A stretch of 32,165 nt of DNA from Deinococcales bacterium (GTDB lineage: Bacteria; Deinococcota; Deinococci; Deinococcales; JAAFIG01), in contig JANYHH010000100.1 of NCBI GenBank assembly GCA_025359505.1, positions 1 to 32,165 of the forward strand. The letters run 5' to 3'. This document shows, one piece after another, positions 22,242 to 31,092 of the stretch (the first letter of the stretch is position 1; each line of letters starts with the position of its first letter). The position numbers were made by a program, and so were the translations under genes. The notes beneath the pieces were generated by a model, which searched no databases, had not been told where the DNA came from, and saw only the letters and a program-made list of their open reading frames with translations.

Positions 22242-25200
22242 AATTTACCGAAGTCAACTCACAACCCGATTACAAATCCCTCGAGTCAGGCGTCCTCGAG
22301 TTCTGGCGCGATCACAAAGTCTTCGCCACCTCGAGCCAGAAGCCCAGTCCGGCTGGAGAGTTCGTGTTCTACGAGGGGCCACCGACCGCGAACGGTCAGC
22401 CCGCGATGCACCACGTACTCGCAAGGGCATTCAAGGATTTATTCCCGCGCTTCAAGACCATGAAGGGCTTTCACGTCACGCGCAAGGGCGGCTGGGACAC
22501 GCACGGCTTGCCGGTGGAGATCAGCGTCGAGAAGAAAATGGGCTGGAACGGGCGCAATCACGGCGCGACGAGGGCGGAGATGGAAGAGTTCAACCGCTTG
22601 TGCCGCGAGAGCGTCTTTACCAACATCAAAGACTGGGATTACTTCACGGAACGCATGGGCTACTGGGTTGACCTCGAGCAGGCGTATGTAACGTTCAAAA
22701 ACGAGTACATCGAATCGGTGTGGAACCTGCTCAAGCGCCTGTGGGACAAGGGTTTGGTACAGGAGGATTACAAAGTCGTCCCCGTGTCGCCGCGCATCGG
22801 CAGCACCCTGAGCGCCAACGAGATCGCCGACGGCTACCGCATGGTCAACGATCCGAGCGTGTACGTGCGCTTCCCCGTAAAGCTAGAGACGACGCCCGAG
22901 GCGTTGCGCTTTGAACTCGAGCGGCAAGGCGTGAAGATGGAGGATTTGCACGGTACGGCGCTGGTGATCTGGACGACCACGCCGTGGACATTGCCGAGCA
23001 ACACGATGGCGGCCGTCAACCCAGACCTCGAGTACGCGCTTTGCGACTCACCGATGGGTCAGATCATCGTCGCCAGCGGCGCGGTGACGCGGATCAGCGA
23101 GTTGCAAAAGGACTTGCCGCCGCTGACGGTATTGGCGACGTTTAAGGGCGCACTGATGGAGTGGTGGCGCTACGAGCAACCGTTCCCCGAGAGCTTCAAA
23201 GAGCTGAATCTCGAGGGTGAAAAGCACTGGGGCGACTCGAGTACACCTCGGGCGCATTTCGTGGCGCTGGCGGATTTTGTGCTCGATACCGACGGTTCGG
23301 GCGTGGCGCACGAAGCGCCCGTGTATGGCGCGGAGGACTTGGCGCTCAGTCGCGTTTACAACGCCATTCTTTGCTTTGGGACGAACGGCAACGGCATCAT
23401 GCAGGTCGGCTCGCAAAAAGGCAAGTTTTTTAAGGATGCCGATAAGGAGCTGACTCGAGAGTTACGCGAGCGCGGCTTGCTGTACTACGGCACGACGTAC
23501 CACCACTCGTACCCGTTCCATGACCGCACGGGCGACCCGATTCTGTACTTTGCCCGCAAATCGTGGTTTGTGAAAACCAGTGTCAACCGAGATAACCTCG
23601 TCGCGCAGAACGACAAGATCAACTGGGTTCCCAGCCACATCAAAGAGGGGCGCTTCGGCAAGTGGCTCGAGAACAACGTCGATTGGAGCATCAGCCGCGA
23701 GCGCTACTGGGGCACGCCGCTGCCGTTCTGGATTTCGGAAGACGGTCAGGATAAAATCTGCGTCGGTAGCGTCAAAGAACTCGAGACGCTGATGGGGCGC
23801 ACCCTCGAGAATGCGGATTTGCACCGCCCGTACATTGACGACGCGACGTTCGTCAAGGACGGCAAGACGTTCACTCGAGTCCCCGAGGTGCTGGATGTCT
23901 GGTTTGACTCGGGTGCGATGCCGTCCGCGCAGTGGCATCTGGTTTTAGACCCCGACGGCGTGGCGCAAGACCCGCAGGCGCTCGAGAATTTCGTCAAGCA
24001 TTTCCCAGCCGATTACATCTGCGAAGCCGTGGATCAGACACGTGGCTGGTTTTACAGCTTGCACGCGATTGCGACGCTGCTCTACGATTCGCCCGCGTTC
24101 AAGAACGTGATCTGCTTGGGTCACGTCGTGGACGAAAAAGGCGCAAAGATGTCCAAGTCTAAGGGCAACGTCGTCGAGCCGCTGCCCGCCTTTGACAAGT
24201 TCGGTGCGGACACCGTGCGCTGGTATATGTTCACCGCCACGGAACCCGGCGATGTCAAGCGTTTCTCGGAGCGGCTGCTGCTCGAGGCGCAACGCGGGTT
24301 CGTCAACACATTGTGGAACGTCTACAGCTTCTTCGTGCTGTACGCGAATTTGGACAAGCCGAAGCTCGAGGACGCGCCCGCCGTGGCGGAGCGCCCGGAG
24401 CTGGATCGCTGGTTGCTGAGCAGCCTCGAGCAGTTGAAGAAGACTGTCAACGACGCGCTCGAGGTTTACGATGCGAGGGGCGCTGGACTGGCGCTCGAGA
24501 AATTTGTCGAATCCTTAAGCAACTGGTACGTGCGCCGCAACCGCAGGCGCTTCTGGACGCAGGACGGCGCGGTGGACACGGCTGCGTATGCGACACTGCA
24601 CACGGCGCTGGTCACGGTCGCCAAACTCGCCGCACCGTTCACGCCGTTTCTGACCGAGGCGATTTACCAGAACCTCGTGCGCGGCGTGGACTCGAGCGCC
24701 CCCGAGAGCGTGCATCTGTGCGATTACCCGGAGTTCGATGCCTCGAGCTTCGATGCCAAGCTGGTTGGGGAGATGGACGCCGTGCTGCGCGTCGTGGATT
24801 TGGGACGCGCGGCACGCGGGCAAGCCAACGTCAAACTGCGCCAACCGCTGAGCGAAGTGATGGTTCGCGCTCGAGGGGCAGCCGACGCGCTGGCGCTCGA
24901 GAAATTCAGCGCCGTCATCGCTGAGGAGTTGAACGTCAAAGCCGTCAAGCTGCTCGAGGCGGGCACAAGTCTCGTGTCGTACAGCTTAAAACCGAATCTG
25001 CCGACGCTGGGCAAGAAGTACGGCAAGAACATCCCCGCGATTCGCGCGGCACTGCAAACTGGCGACGCCGCAGCCATCGCCAAATCCGTGCAACTTGGCG
25101 CGAGTTTCACGCTCGAGACCAGCGACGGCGCGTTCACACTCGAGGCTGCCGATGTGCTGGTGGACGCCGTATCGCCCGAGGGGTACGCGGCGGTCGAGCA

Positions 25201-25498
25201 AGACGGTTTCCTCGTCGCTTTCTCTACGACTCTGACTCGAGATTTGGTACTCGAGGGGCTGGCCAAAGACCTGCAACGCGCCGTGCAGCAAGCCCGCAAA
25301 GACGCGGGACTCGAGGTGTCAAACCACATCTCAATGCGGGCTGAGTTGAACGGCAATTCACTCGAGGCGCTGCAAACTTGGGAAAGCACTATTCTGTCCG
25401 AGACGCTGTGCGACGCGCTCGAGTACACCGCGCCGCTAGCGACGGACTTCGTAGTGCAACTCGAGGACGGCGGGAAGTTCGGCATCGCTCGAGCCTGA
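22238..25498 (+). CDS. ileS: Isoleucyl-tRNA synthetase, type-2-like, with AMHH in place of HxGH
   Basis: The 1086-residue class I synthetase charges tRNA-Ile. The start is GTG 22238. The catalytic region has GPPTANGQPAMHHVLARAF; aligned by eye with the Thermus enzyme (TANGLPHVGHAQ) the HIGH tetrapeptide is Ala56-Met57-His58-His59. The second signature is intact at 637-641 (KMSKS). The CP1 editing domain shows TTPWTLPSN and GSGVAHEAPVYGAED. The length, the KDLFPRFKTMKGFHVTRKGG run and the C-terminal domain fit the IleRS2/Thermus-Deinococcus group. The GTG overlaps the preceding gene, so ileS has no obvious promoter of its own nearer than the T-box at 20659. Confidence 0.95.
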   Translation: MKFTEVNSQPDYKSLESGVLEFWRDHKVFATSSQKPSPAGEFVFYEGPPTANGQPAMHHVLARAFKDLFPRFKTMKGFHVTRKGGWDTHGLPVEISVEKKMGWNGRNHGATRAEMEEFNRLCRESVFTNIKDWDYFTERMGYWVDLEQAYVTFKNEYIESVWNLLKRLWDKGLVQEDYKVVPVSPRIGSTLSANEIADGYRMVNDPSVYVRFPVKLETTPEALRFELERQGVKMEDLHGTALVIWTTTPWTLPSNTMAAVNPDLEYALCDSPMGQIIVASGAVTRISELQKDLPPLTVLATFKGALMEWWRYEQPFPESFKELNLEGEKHWGDSSTPRAHFVALADFVLDTDGSGVAHEAPVYGAEDLALSRVYNAILCFGTNGNGIMQVGSQKGKFFKDADKELTRELRERGLLYYGTTYHHSYPFHDRTGDPILYFARKSWFVKTSVNRDNLVAQNDKINWVPSHIKEGRFGKWLENNVDWSISRERYWGTPLPFWISEDGQDKICVGSVKELETLMGRTLENADLHRPYIDDATFVKDGKTFTRVPEVLDVWFDSGAMPSAQWHLVLDPDGVAQDPQALENFVKHFPADYICEAVDQTRGWFYSLHAIATLLYDSPAFKNVICLGHVVDEKGAKMSKSKGNVVEPLPAFDKFGADTVRWYMFTATEPGDVKRFSERLLLEAQRGFVNTLWNVYSFFVLYANLDKPKLEDAPAVAERPELDRWLLSSLEQLKKTVNDALEVYDARGAGLALEKFVESLSNWYVRRNRRRFWTQDGAVDTAAYATLHTALVTVAKLAAPFTPFLTEAIYQNLVRGVDSSAPESVHLCDYPEFDASSFDAKLVGEMDAVLRVVDLGRAARGQANVKLRQPLSEVMVRARGAADALALEKFSAVIAEELNVKAVKLLEAGTSLVSYSLKPNLPTLGKKYGKNIPAIRAALQTGDAAAIAKSVQLGASFTLETSDGAFTLEAADVLVDAVSPEGYAAVEQDGFLVAFSTTLTRDLVLEGLAKDLQRAVQQARKDAGLEVSNHISMRAELNGNSLEALQTWESTILSETLCDALEYTAPLATDFVVQLEDGGKFGIARA

Positions 25499-25510
25499 GT
25501 GCCTTTGCCT

Positions 25511-25648
25511 CTCCCGCCCACGGGAGCGGCTGCCCAACCTCACACTCTCATCCCCAACCCTTCTCTCGCCAGCGAGAGAAGGGAGCCGTGTTGCACAAGC
25601 TTTCGCCCTCTTTCGTGAAACGAGAGAGGGCCGCCGCGTCAGCGGCGG
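25511..25648. repeat. Array of four different hairpins between ileS and rpoD
   Basis: Four adjacent inverted repeats: CTCCCG-CCCA-CGGGAG (25511-25526), TTCTCTCGC-CA-GCGAGAGAA (about 25561-25580), CCCTCTTTCG-N5-CGAGAGAGGG (25606-25630, one mismatch) and CCGCCGC-GTCA-GCGGCGG (25631-25648). No gene lies here. None has a strong T-run, so they look like mobile hairpin repeats, though the first may help end the ileS transcript. Confidence 0.75.
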
Positions 25649-25695
25649 GGTGAGAGCGCCACGCCACCCAGTTTCCTCGAGCTTGGGAGCCAACC

Positions 25696-25730
25696 AAAAA
25701 AGCGGCTCGAGGGAATTGACCTCGAGCCGC
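25696..25730 (-). terminator. rpoD terminator
   Basis: Perfect 11-bp arms GCGGCTCGAGG (25702-25712) and CCTCGAGCCGC (25720-25730) with a 7-nt loop; on the minus strand six T residues follow. Each arm contains a full CTCGAG. Confidence 0.9.
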
Positions 25731-25757
25731 GCTGAATTGTTTGACTGCCGCCTCGGG

Positions 25758-27731
25758 CTAATCGAGGAAGTCGCGCAGTTTGCGCGTGCGACTCTCGTGG
25801 TACTTGAGCTTACGAAGCGCTTTGTTCTCAATCTGCCGGATGCGTTCGCGGGTGACGTTGAAGTACTGTCCGACTTCCTCGAGCGTGTGTTCGCGTCCGT
25901 CGATCAAGCCTTTGCGAAGCTTCAAGACCATCGCTTCGCGCTCAGTGAGCTTGCCCAACGCCCGCTCGAGTTCTTCGCTCAGCAGTGACTTCGCAGCGTT
26001 GTCAACGGGCGTGTCGAGGTTATCGTCGGGGATGAAATCGCCGTAGAAGCTGTCCTTCTCGTCGCCGATCGGCGTCTCCAAGGAAACGGGTTCTTGGCTG
26101 ACTTTCATGACCTCTTCGACTTTTTCGGCGTTCCAGCCCGGCCCCATCGCCTCGGCGACTTCTTCAAACGAGGGTTCTCGAGACAATTCTTGCTGGAGTT
26201 GCCGCGCCGTGCGGGTCAGTTTGTTGATCGTTTCGACCATGTGCACGGGAATGCGGATCGTGCGGGCCTGATCGGCAATCGCACGGTTGATCGCTTGCCG
26301 AATCCACCACGTCGCGTAGGTTGAGAACTTATAGCGGCGCTTGTACTCGAACTTCTCGACGGCGCGGATCAGGCCCTGATTGCCTTCTTGGATCAGATCC
26401 AGAAAACTCATGCCGCGACCCGTGTACTTCTTGGCGATGCTGACTACGAGGCGCAAGTTGGCTTCGATCAGGTGCTGCCGCGCGGCGTCGCCGTCCTGCC
26501 CTTTGCGGCGCAAGGTGCGGCGCACGCGGTCGTCAACGTCATCGGCGAGCGCGGCGAAGTCCTTCTTGGCTTCCTCACCATCCTCGACGCGACGCGCCAA
26601 ATCAATCTCTTCTTCCAAAGTCAGCAGCGCCACACGCCCGATCTCGTGCAGGTATTGGCGCACGGGATCGTTGGTGCTTAAGCGCCCGCTCTCCTCTGCC
26701 AGACGCGTTTCCACGTCGTCCTCGGGCGGGCCCTCTTCTTCGGTCGCGCCGGGCGTGCCAAAGTCGTCCTCGATCTCGAGCACTTCGTCTTCGGCTAGAT
26801 CCTCGACGAAGATGCCCTCTTGTTGCAGGTACTGGATCGCATCGTCGAACTCGTCGGCCTCGTCAGGATTCATGCCGATCTCGAGGAGTGCCTTACCGAG
26901 CGCTTCAGCGACCTCAGCCGAATTCAGCGTCGCTTCTTTTTTACCTTTGGTAACGAGCTTGCGGATCGCGTCGGTATCGATCCATGCGCGGGTCTTCGGC
27001 TTACCAGCCGCTTTGCCGCTGGCGAGCGGCGCACTGGCTTTCGGAGCACCGACTTTGCCACCGAGCTTCGCGTCGGCTTTCGCGCTTTTGCCGCTGGCTT
27101 TCGGTTCGGGCTTGGCAGCGGCTTTCGGCGCGGCTAAGCCGGGGGCTTGCTTACTCGAGGCTGGCTTGGCGATTTCTTTGACGGGCGCAGCTTTGACCAC
27201 CGGGGCAGCGGCTTTGGTCGGCGCTTTCACGGTTGCTGGCTTGCCGATCACACTTGGTTTGGTCGCCGATGCTTTGCCGGGCGCAATTTTCGCAGGTGCG
27301 GCTTTGCTCGAGGCCGCTTTGCTGGGAACGGCCGGGCTGGATTTGCTCGGGGCTACTGCGGCTTTGCTCGGGCTGACTGACTTGCTTGCGGCGAGCGTCT
27401 TACTCGAGACTGGTGCGGCTGTGCTGCTCGCGGCGCGGCTCGTGGGCTTCGCTGTTCCCTTCGCGGGGGCGACGCTCGGAGCGCTGGTTTTGCTGGTGCT
27501 TTTAGAACTGGCTTTGCTGGTCAACTGAGACTCCTTGATCGGGGGCTTCGTGTTGGATTTCGCGGCTGCTGGGCTGGGTTTGCTCAAGGTCACTGCTTTG
27601 CTCGAGGTGGTTTGACTCGCTTTGCTCGAGATGGCTGGTTTGCTGGCGGTAGCTGGTCTGCTCACGACACTCGAGGAAGGTTTTGGCGCAGCTTGTTTGG
27701 GTTTGATGACTTTGACCGGTTTGCTTGCCAT
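25758..27731 (-). CDS. rpoD: Primary sigma factor RpoD/SigA with long low-complexity N-terminus
   Basis: The 657-residue vegetative sigma factor directs RNA polymerase to -10/-35 promoters. Residues 1-248 are almost entirely Ala, Lys, Ser, Pro, Thr and Val ([15 protein letters not shown] units), like histone H1 or AlgP tails. A region-1.1-like fold follows ([12 protein letters not shown]... to about 320), then an acidic linker ([12 protein letters not shown]), region 1.2 ([13 protein letters not shown]), region 2 ([20 protein letters not shown] and [20 protein letters not shown]), region 3 and region 4 ([20 protein letters not shown]). ATG 27731 has a ribosome site GGGAGAG; the frame is open nine codons further. 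A strong terminator follows. Confidence 0.94.
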   Translation of the reverse strand: MASKPVKVIKPKQAAPKPSSSVVSRPATASKPAISSKASQTTSSKAVTLSKPSPAAAKSNTKPPIKESQLTSKASSKSTSKTSAPSVAPAKGTAKPTSRAASSTAAPVSSKTLAASKSVSPSKAAVAPSKSSPAVPSKAASSKAAPAKIAPGKASATKPSVIGKPATVKAPTKAAAPVVKAAPVKEIAKPASSKQAPGLAAPKAAAKPEPKASGKSAKADAKLGGKVGAPKASAPLASGKAAGKPKTRAWIDTDAIRKLVTKGKKEATLNSAEVAEALGKALLEIGMNPDEADEFDDAIQYLQQEGIFVEDLAEDEVLEIEDDFGTPGATEEEGPPEDDVETRLAEESGRLSTNDPVRQYLHEIGRVALLTLEEEIDLARRVEDGEEAKKDFAALADDVDDRVRRTLRRKGQDGDAARQHLIEANLRLVVSIAKKYTGRGMSFLDLIQEGNQGLIRAVEKFEYKRRYKFSTYATWWIRQAINRAIADQARTIRIPVHMVETINKLTRTARQLQQELSREPSFEEVAEAMGPGWNAEKVEEVMKVSQEPVSLETPIGDEKDSFYGDFIPDDNLDTPVDNAAKSLLSEELERALGKLTEREAMVLKLRKGLIDGREHTLEEVGQYFNVTRERIRQIENKALRKLKYHESRTRKLRDFLD

Positions 27732-27924
27732 ATTCTCTCCCTCTTGCTTTACGCGCACAATCCGTTGATCGTTTCCACCAAACTGCGATGCCTACACGAC
27801 AAATGCGGCTGGGAGCATATCACCCCGAGCCGAATAGGAAATCTGGCACTTGCTCGCCTGTTTGACAGGCAGATTGCGAAGTGTAGCTCCTCGAGCGGCT
27901 GGGCGTCAAGGGCTGCAAATCCAG
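27732..27924. other. Divergent intergenic region rpoD-glgA
   Basis: About 200 bp without a gene. It must contain the rpoD promoter; a TATGCT on the minus strand near 27815 is a candidate -10 but no convincing -35 is seen. One CTCGAG copy lies at about 27890. Confidence 0.4.
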
Positions 27925-27930
27925 TATTCT
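27925..27930 (+). promoter_or_regulatory. Possible -10 box TATTCT of glgA
   Basis: TATTCT ends 9 nt before ATG 27940; close to the leaderless layout but slightly further away. Confidence 0.35.
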
Positions 27931-27939
27931 GCACCGATC

Positions 27940-29292
27940 ATGAACATCGTCCTCGTCTCGAGCGAAGTCCATCCGTTCTCAAAAACTGGCGGTCTGGCGG
28001 ATGTCGCCAGCGCCCTGCCGTTGGCGCTCGCAAGCTTGGGTCACACCGTCACGGTGGTCAGCCCTTGGTACGAGTCCTTGACGCGTCATCCGTTCCCGCA
28101 ATTCAACTTGGATGCCCCGCACGTTGTGGATCAGATGGGTGTCGGGCAATTGGAGGAGGGCGGCGTGCGCTGGGTTTTCCTGTCCTCACCGCTGTTCGAG
28201 CGCGATACGTACTACGGCTATTGGGACGACGCGTACCGCTTCACGCAGTTCTGCCTCGCCGTGCCGCACGCGCTCGAGGGGCTGGCAATTCACCCGGATG
28301 TGATCCATTTGAACGACTGGCAGACGGGGCTGCTCGCGCCGATTCTGCGCTTCGGTGATGTGCCCGACAATCAGCGCCGCGCCAAAACCGTCTTCACGAT
28401 TCACAATCTGGCCTATCAGGGACGCTGGGGGCTGCGCGACGTGCTGGGCTGGACGGGGCTGCCCGACTGGACGGGGCAACCGAACGGTCTCGAGATGAAC
28501 GGTGACGCGAATCTGCTGAAGGCTGGCGTCTGGTACGCGGATCGCGTGACGACCGTCAGCCCGCGCTACGCGTGGGAAGTCACGACGCCAGAAGGCGGCT
28601 TCGGGCTGGACGGCGCACTCCGCACAAGGGGCGTGACGGGCATTCTGAACGGCATCGACTCGAGCTACTGGAATCCAGCGACGGACAAATATCTCGAGAC
28701 GAACTACAGTACGCTCGAGGGGAAAAGCGCGGCTCGAGTTGCGCTGTGTAAAGCCCTCGAGTTAGACCCGAGCCGCCCGACGCTGGCGATGATTACGCGC
28801 TTGAGCGAGCAAAAGGGATTGAGCATTTTCTTCGCGGCGCTCGAGGCAATTGCCTATGACTGGAACATTGTCATTCTGGGCAGTGGCGACGCGGGAGCGG
28901 AGAGTGCGCTGCACTGGTTTGGGCAGGGGCGCGAGAACGTCTATTACAACAATGGCTTTGTTGAACCGCTGGCGCACCGCATTTACGCGGGCGCGGATGC
29001 GTTCCTGATGCCCAGCCTGTTTGAGCCGTGCGGTCTAGCGCAAATGATCGCCATGCGCTACGGCAGCGTGCCGATCGTGCGACACGTCGGCGGGTTGCTG
29101 GACACCGTGCCGGAGGAAAAGGGCTACACCTTCAGCGAGTACTCGAGTTACGCGCTGCTCGGGGCGGTCGGACGCGCCAAAGCCGAGTGGGGCAAGCCAG
29201 CGTTCACGAATCGGGCGATCCGTGGGATGCAGTCGGATTTCTCGTGGGACACGGCGGCGAAGCAGTACGTGACAATGTACGCAGGCTTGTAA
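27940..29292 (+). CDS. glgA: Glycogen synthase (GT5)
   Basis: The enzyme extends alpha-1,4-glucan chains from ADP-glucose in glycogen synthesis. The 450-residue protein has the N-terminal MNIVLVSSEVHPFSKTGGLAD (KTGGL binds the nucleotide sugar), then HLNDWQTGLL and TIHNLAYQG. The C-terminal half has GILNGIDSSYWNP, ITRLSEQKGL and SLFEPCGLAQMIAMRYGSVP with the conserved Glu. The HVGGLLDTV loop corresponds to the late GGL motif. No other glg gene is adjacent. A longer frame runs upstream, but ATG 27940 matches the family start exactly. Confidence 0.95.
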   Translation: MNIVLVSSEVHPFSKTGGLADVASALPLALASLGHTVTVVSPWYESLTRHPFPQFNLDAPHVVDQMGVGQLEEGGVRWVFLSSPLFERDTYYGYWDDAYRFTQFCLAVPHALEGLAIHPDVIHLNDWQTGLLAPILRFGDVPDNQRRAKTVFTIHNLAYQGRWGLRDVLGWTGLPDWTGQPNGLEMNGDANLLKAGVWYADRVTTVSPRYAWEVTTPEGGFGLDGALRTRGVTGILNGIDSSYWNPATDKYLETNYSTLEGKSAARVALCKALELDPSRPTLAMITRLSEQKGLSIFFAALEAIAYDWNIVILGSGDAGAESALHWFGQGRENVYYNNGFVEPLAHRIYAGADAFLMPSLFEPCGLAQMIAMRYGSVPIVRHVGGLLDTVPEEKGYTFSEYSSYALLGAVGRAKAEWGKPAFTNRAIRGMQSDFSWDTAAKQYVTMYAGL

Positions 29293-29364
29293 GCTCAGAC
29301 CAGCAATTTAGCTGCGTCTCGAGGGTGCAAACTCGAGCATTGTGGAATTGCTCAGAAGGATCAA

Positions 29365-29736
29365 TCAGACTTTGGACGGTCTTCTGTTATTCCAGACAAG
29401 TTGATTCTGAGGATCGTAAACCATCAATCCATGCTCAAGCACAATCGTCTCAATCTTCGTTTGCACATCTTGGTGCGTAGACCAATTCAAAAATAGGAGC
29501 ATCCAATTCCCAAACTCTCCGTGTCCTATCGCATACATGAAAGGGCAATTTTCATCCCCAAAATACTGAGGCTGGCGCTGACCATATTCGGCTTCCAAAT
29601 CGTTAAAAACCAAGTCCTGATCGAAAAAATCCATTGCCGTGTGATCCCTACCCTCGAGCATGGCAGCGTAGCACTCGGAAAGCATCGCTGTCTTCGTTCT
29701 ACTCGAGCGTTTCCAAATTGCCAGATCAAAGCTCAT
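29365..29736 (-). CDS. Small conserved protein of unknown function
   Basis: The 123-residue product reads SFDLAIWKRSSRTKTAMLSE, then DENCPFMYAIGHGEFGNWM and TIVLEHGLMVYDPQNQLVW. The pattern MSFDLAVW... EHGLxxYDPQ is a small uncharacterised family that I recall from many bacteria; no function is established. Start ATG 29736 is preferred over upstream codons because a TATTTT -10 box lies 7 nt before it and the family begins with MSFD. It follows the SDR gene on the same strand by 43 bp. Confidence 0.7.
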   Translation of the reverse strand: MSFDLAIWKRSSRTKTAMLSECYAAMLEGRDHTAMDFFDQDLVFNDLEAEYGQRQPQYFGDENCPFMYAIGHGEFGNWMLLFLNWSTHQDVQTKIETIVLEHGLMVYDPQNQLVWNNRRPSKV

Positions 29737-29743
29737 GATGATC

Positions 29744-29749
29744 AAAATA
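29744..29749 (-). promoter_or_regulatory. -10 box TATTTT (leaderless type)
   Basis: On the minus strand TATTTT ends 7 nt before ATG 29736. Confidence 0.45.
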
Positions 29750-29779
29750 CAACAATTTACATTGCAATCGGCTGACAAC

Positions 29780-30412
29780 TCACAACACCAACTCACTCAC
29801 AGCATCTCGAGCCAGACTCTCCAAAATCGCGGCTGCCACGGCTTCGGGCGCAATCGCGCCGCGCGGGGCGGGTTGCTCGAGCCGTTGCCAGAACGCTGAG
29901 TTGACCGCTGGCGGTTTGACGACCGTGACGGATCGGCGCAACTCTTTCCCTGCGACACGGCACAACGTCTCGAGCGCTGCTTTGCTGGCGGCGTAAGCGC
30001 TGAAACCTTTGAATTCAACCAGCTTGGCTTGAGCGCCCAGAAAGTACAGCCGTGCATCCGGCTCGAGGGTCGGCGCGAGGTGCTTCAAAATCAACTGCGC
30101 TCCCAATACGTTCGCACCCCAGTTGCGCTCGAGCGCCGCGCTGGACAGCTCGGTCAGGTTGCCCGTGACGATATCGCCGACGGCGTAGACGAGTAGTTTC
30201 GTCCCGCCCTTCTCCGCGACTTCCTGCGCGAAGGCTTGCACCTCGAGTTCGTGGGTGACATCCAGCGGGACGCTGTACGCGTTTGTCTCACTGGCGAGCG
30301 CACGCAGCGCGACCGCGTTGCGACCCGCAAGGATCAGCGGGGCGGGCAGGACTCGAGCCAGTGCGGAGCCGATGCCGCCGCAGCCGATGATGACGGTGTT
30401 CACGCCGCGCAT
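29780..30412 (-). CDS. Short-chain dehydrogenase/reductase
   Basis: The 210-residue protein has the SDR nucleotide-binding start VIIGCGGIGSALARVL, followed by LAGRN at the end of beta-2, DVTHE, YAVGDIV in place of NNAG, and the active-site YAASK (Tyr-x3-Lys). It lacks about 40 residues compared with classical SDRs, mainly in the substrate region, and the loop is G-C-G-G-I-G instead of T-G-x3-G-x-G. The substrate is unknown. ATG 30412 is the start; the dispersed hairpin copy D lies just upstream. Confidence 0.85.
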   Translation of the reverse strand: MRGVNTVIIGCGGIGSALARVLPAPLILAGRNAVALRALASETNAYSVPLDVTHELEVQAFAQEVAEKGGTKLLVYAVGDIVTGNLTELSSAALERNWGANVLGAQLILKHLAPTLEPDARLYFLGAQAKLVEFKGFSAYAASKAALETLCRVAGKELRRSVTVVKPPAVNSAFWQRLEQPAPRGAIAPEAVAAAILESLARDAVSELVL

Positions 30413-30460
30413 TCTGGGCGTTTAAGGCATGGGAGACCGCAGGCTCGAGCGGATTTGCAC

Positions 30461-30487
30461 CGTAGGGACGAACTGAATGTTCGCCCG
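30461..30487 (+). repeat. Dispersed hairpin element, copy D
   Basis: CGTAGGGACGAACTG followed by AATGTTCGCCCG; a diverged copy in which the stem has a mismatch. It lies in the gap between the SDR gene and the GNAT-like gene. Confidence 0.7.
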
Positions 30488-30499
30488 TGCAACGCGGCT

Positions 30500-31009
30500 T
30501 CAATCGTCGTCGTCTCGAGCAGGCGCGGTTTCGTTGCGCGATCCCAAATAGCGCACGAGGTGCTTGAGATGCGCGTCCTTGTATCCTTCGCGGTGCGCGA
30601 TGCTCTCGAGGTGCGCGTCTGCGGCGAGGTGGATCTCGTAGACCGCACTGTCAATCGCGCTTTTGGTCACGGCGTGCAGCAAACCTGCCAAACACCCAGC
30701 GGGCGCGTCTTGATGCACGCGGATGCTCGAGATCCATATGATCGGTTTATCGCCCATCCAGACGGATTGCGCCAGCGCATAGCCGTAAACGACGGTTGGC
30801 ACGTCGGGATCGGTGTACAGCGTGTCACTCGAGACGAAACTGTGTTCAGAGCGGCTGTAGAAGCGCAGGCTAGCGAGACTGGTGCGGAGTCGTCCAGCGC
30901 GTTCGCGCTCGGGTAAGTCCATGAATGCAGCGTCGTCTTGCAGGTTCTGCTCCAAATCGAGCGCTTGCATTCCGGGGTAATCGGCGTCTTGGGGCGGGCG
31001 GTAGATCAT
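30500..31009 (-). CDS. GNAT-like conserved protein (possibly DUF1999)
   Basis: The 169-residue protein begins IYRPPQDADYPGMQALDLEQ like many acetyltransferases and has a central VVYGYALAQSVWMGDKPIIW followed by ISSIRVH and EIHLAADAHLESIAHREGYK, which follows the beta4-alpha3 and motif-B order of the GNAT fold. The usual Q/RxxGxG/A loop is weak (DAPAGCLAGLL). It reminds me of the DUF1999 family of Thermus and Deinococcus, but this is from memory. A TAAACT -10 box lies 8 nt before ATG 31009. The C-terminus ends in four Asp residues. Confidence 0.65.
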   Translation of the reverse strand: MIYRPPQDADYPGMQALDLEQNLQDDAAFMDLPERERAGRLRTSLASLRFYSRSEHSFVSSDTLYTDPDVPTVVYGYALAQSVWMGDKPIIWISSIRVHQDAPAGCLAGLLHAVTKSAIDSAVYEIHLAADAHLESIAHREGYKDAHLKHLVRYLGSRNETAPARDDDD

Positions 31010-31017
31010 CGAGGCTG

Positions 31018-31023
31018 AGTTTA
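31018..31023 (-). promoter_or_regulatory. -10 box TAAACT (leaderless type)
   Basis: On the minus strand TAAACT ends 8 nt before ATG 31009. Confidence 0.4.
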
Positions 31024-31080
31024 CGCTGATGAAGCGCTGCTCGAGTCTATTTGGGCTTACAAGCTTTGCATCTACTGGCG

Positions 31081-31086
31081 TAGCAT
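31081..31086 (+). promoter_or_regulatory. -10 box TAGCAT of the Rieske ferredoxin gene (leaderless type)
   Basis: TAGCAT ends 6 nt before ATG 31093. Confidence 0.5.
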
Positions 31087-31092
31087 CTGTCC

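Noticed and set aside
26380-27528. Long open frame antisense to rpoD (382 codons)
   Set aside because: Caused by the low-complexity GC-rich N-terminus of rpoD; composition Ala/Ser/Leu without domains.
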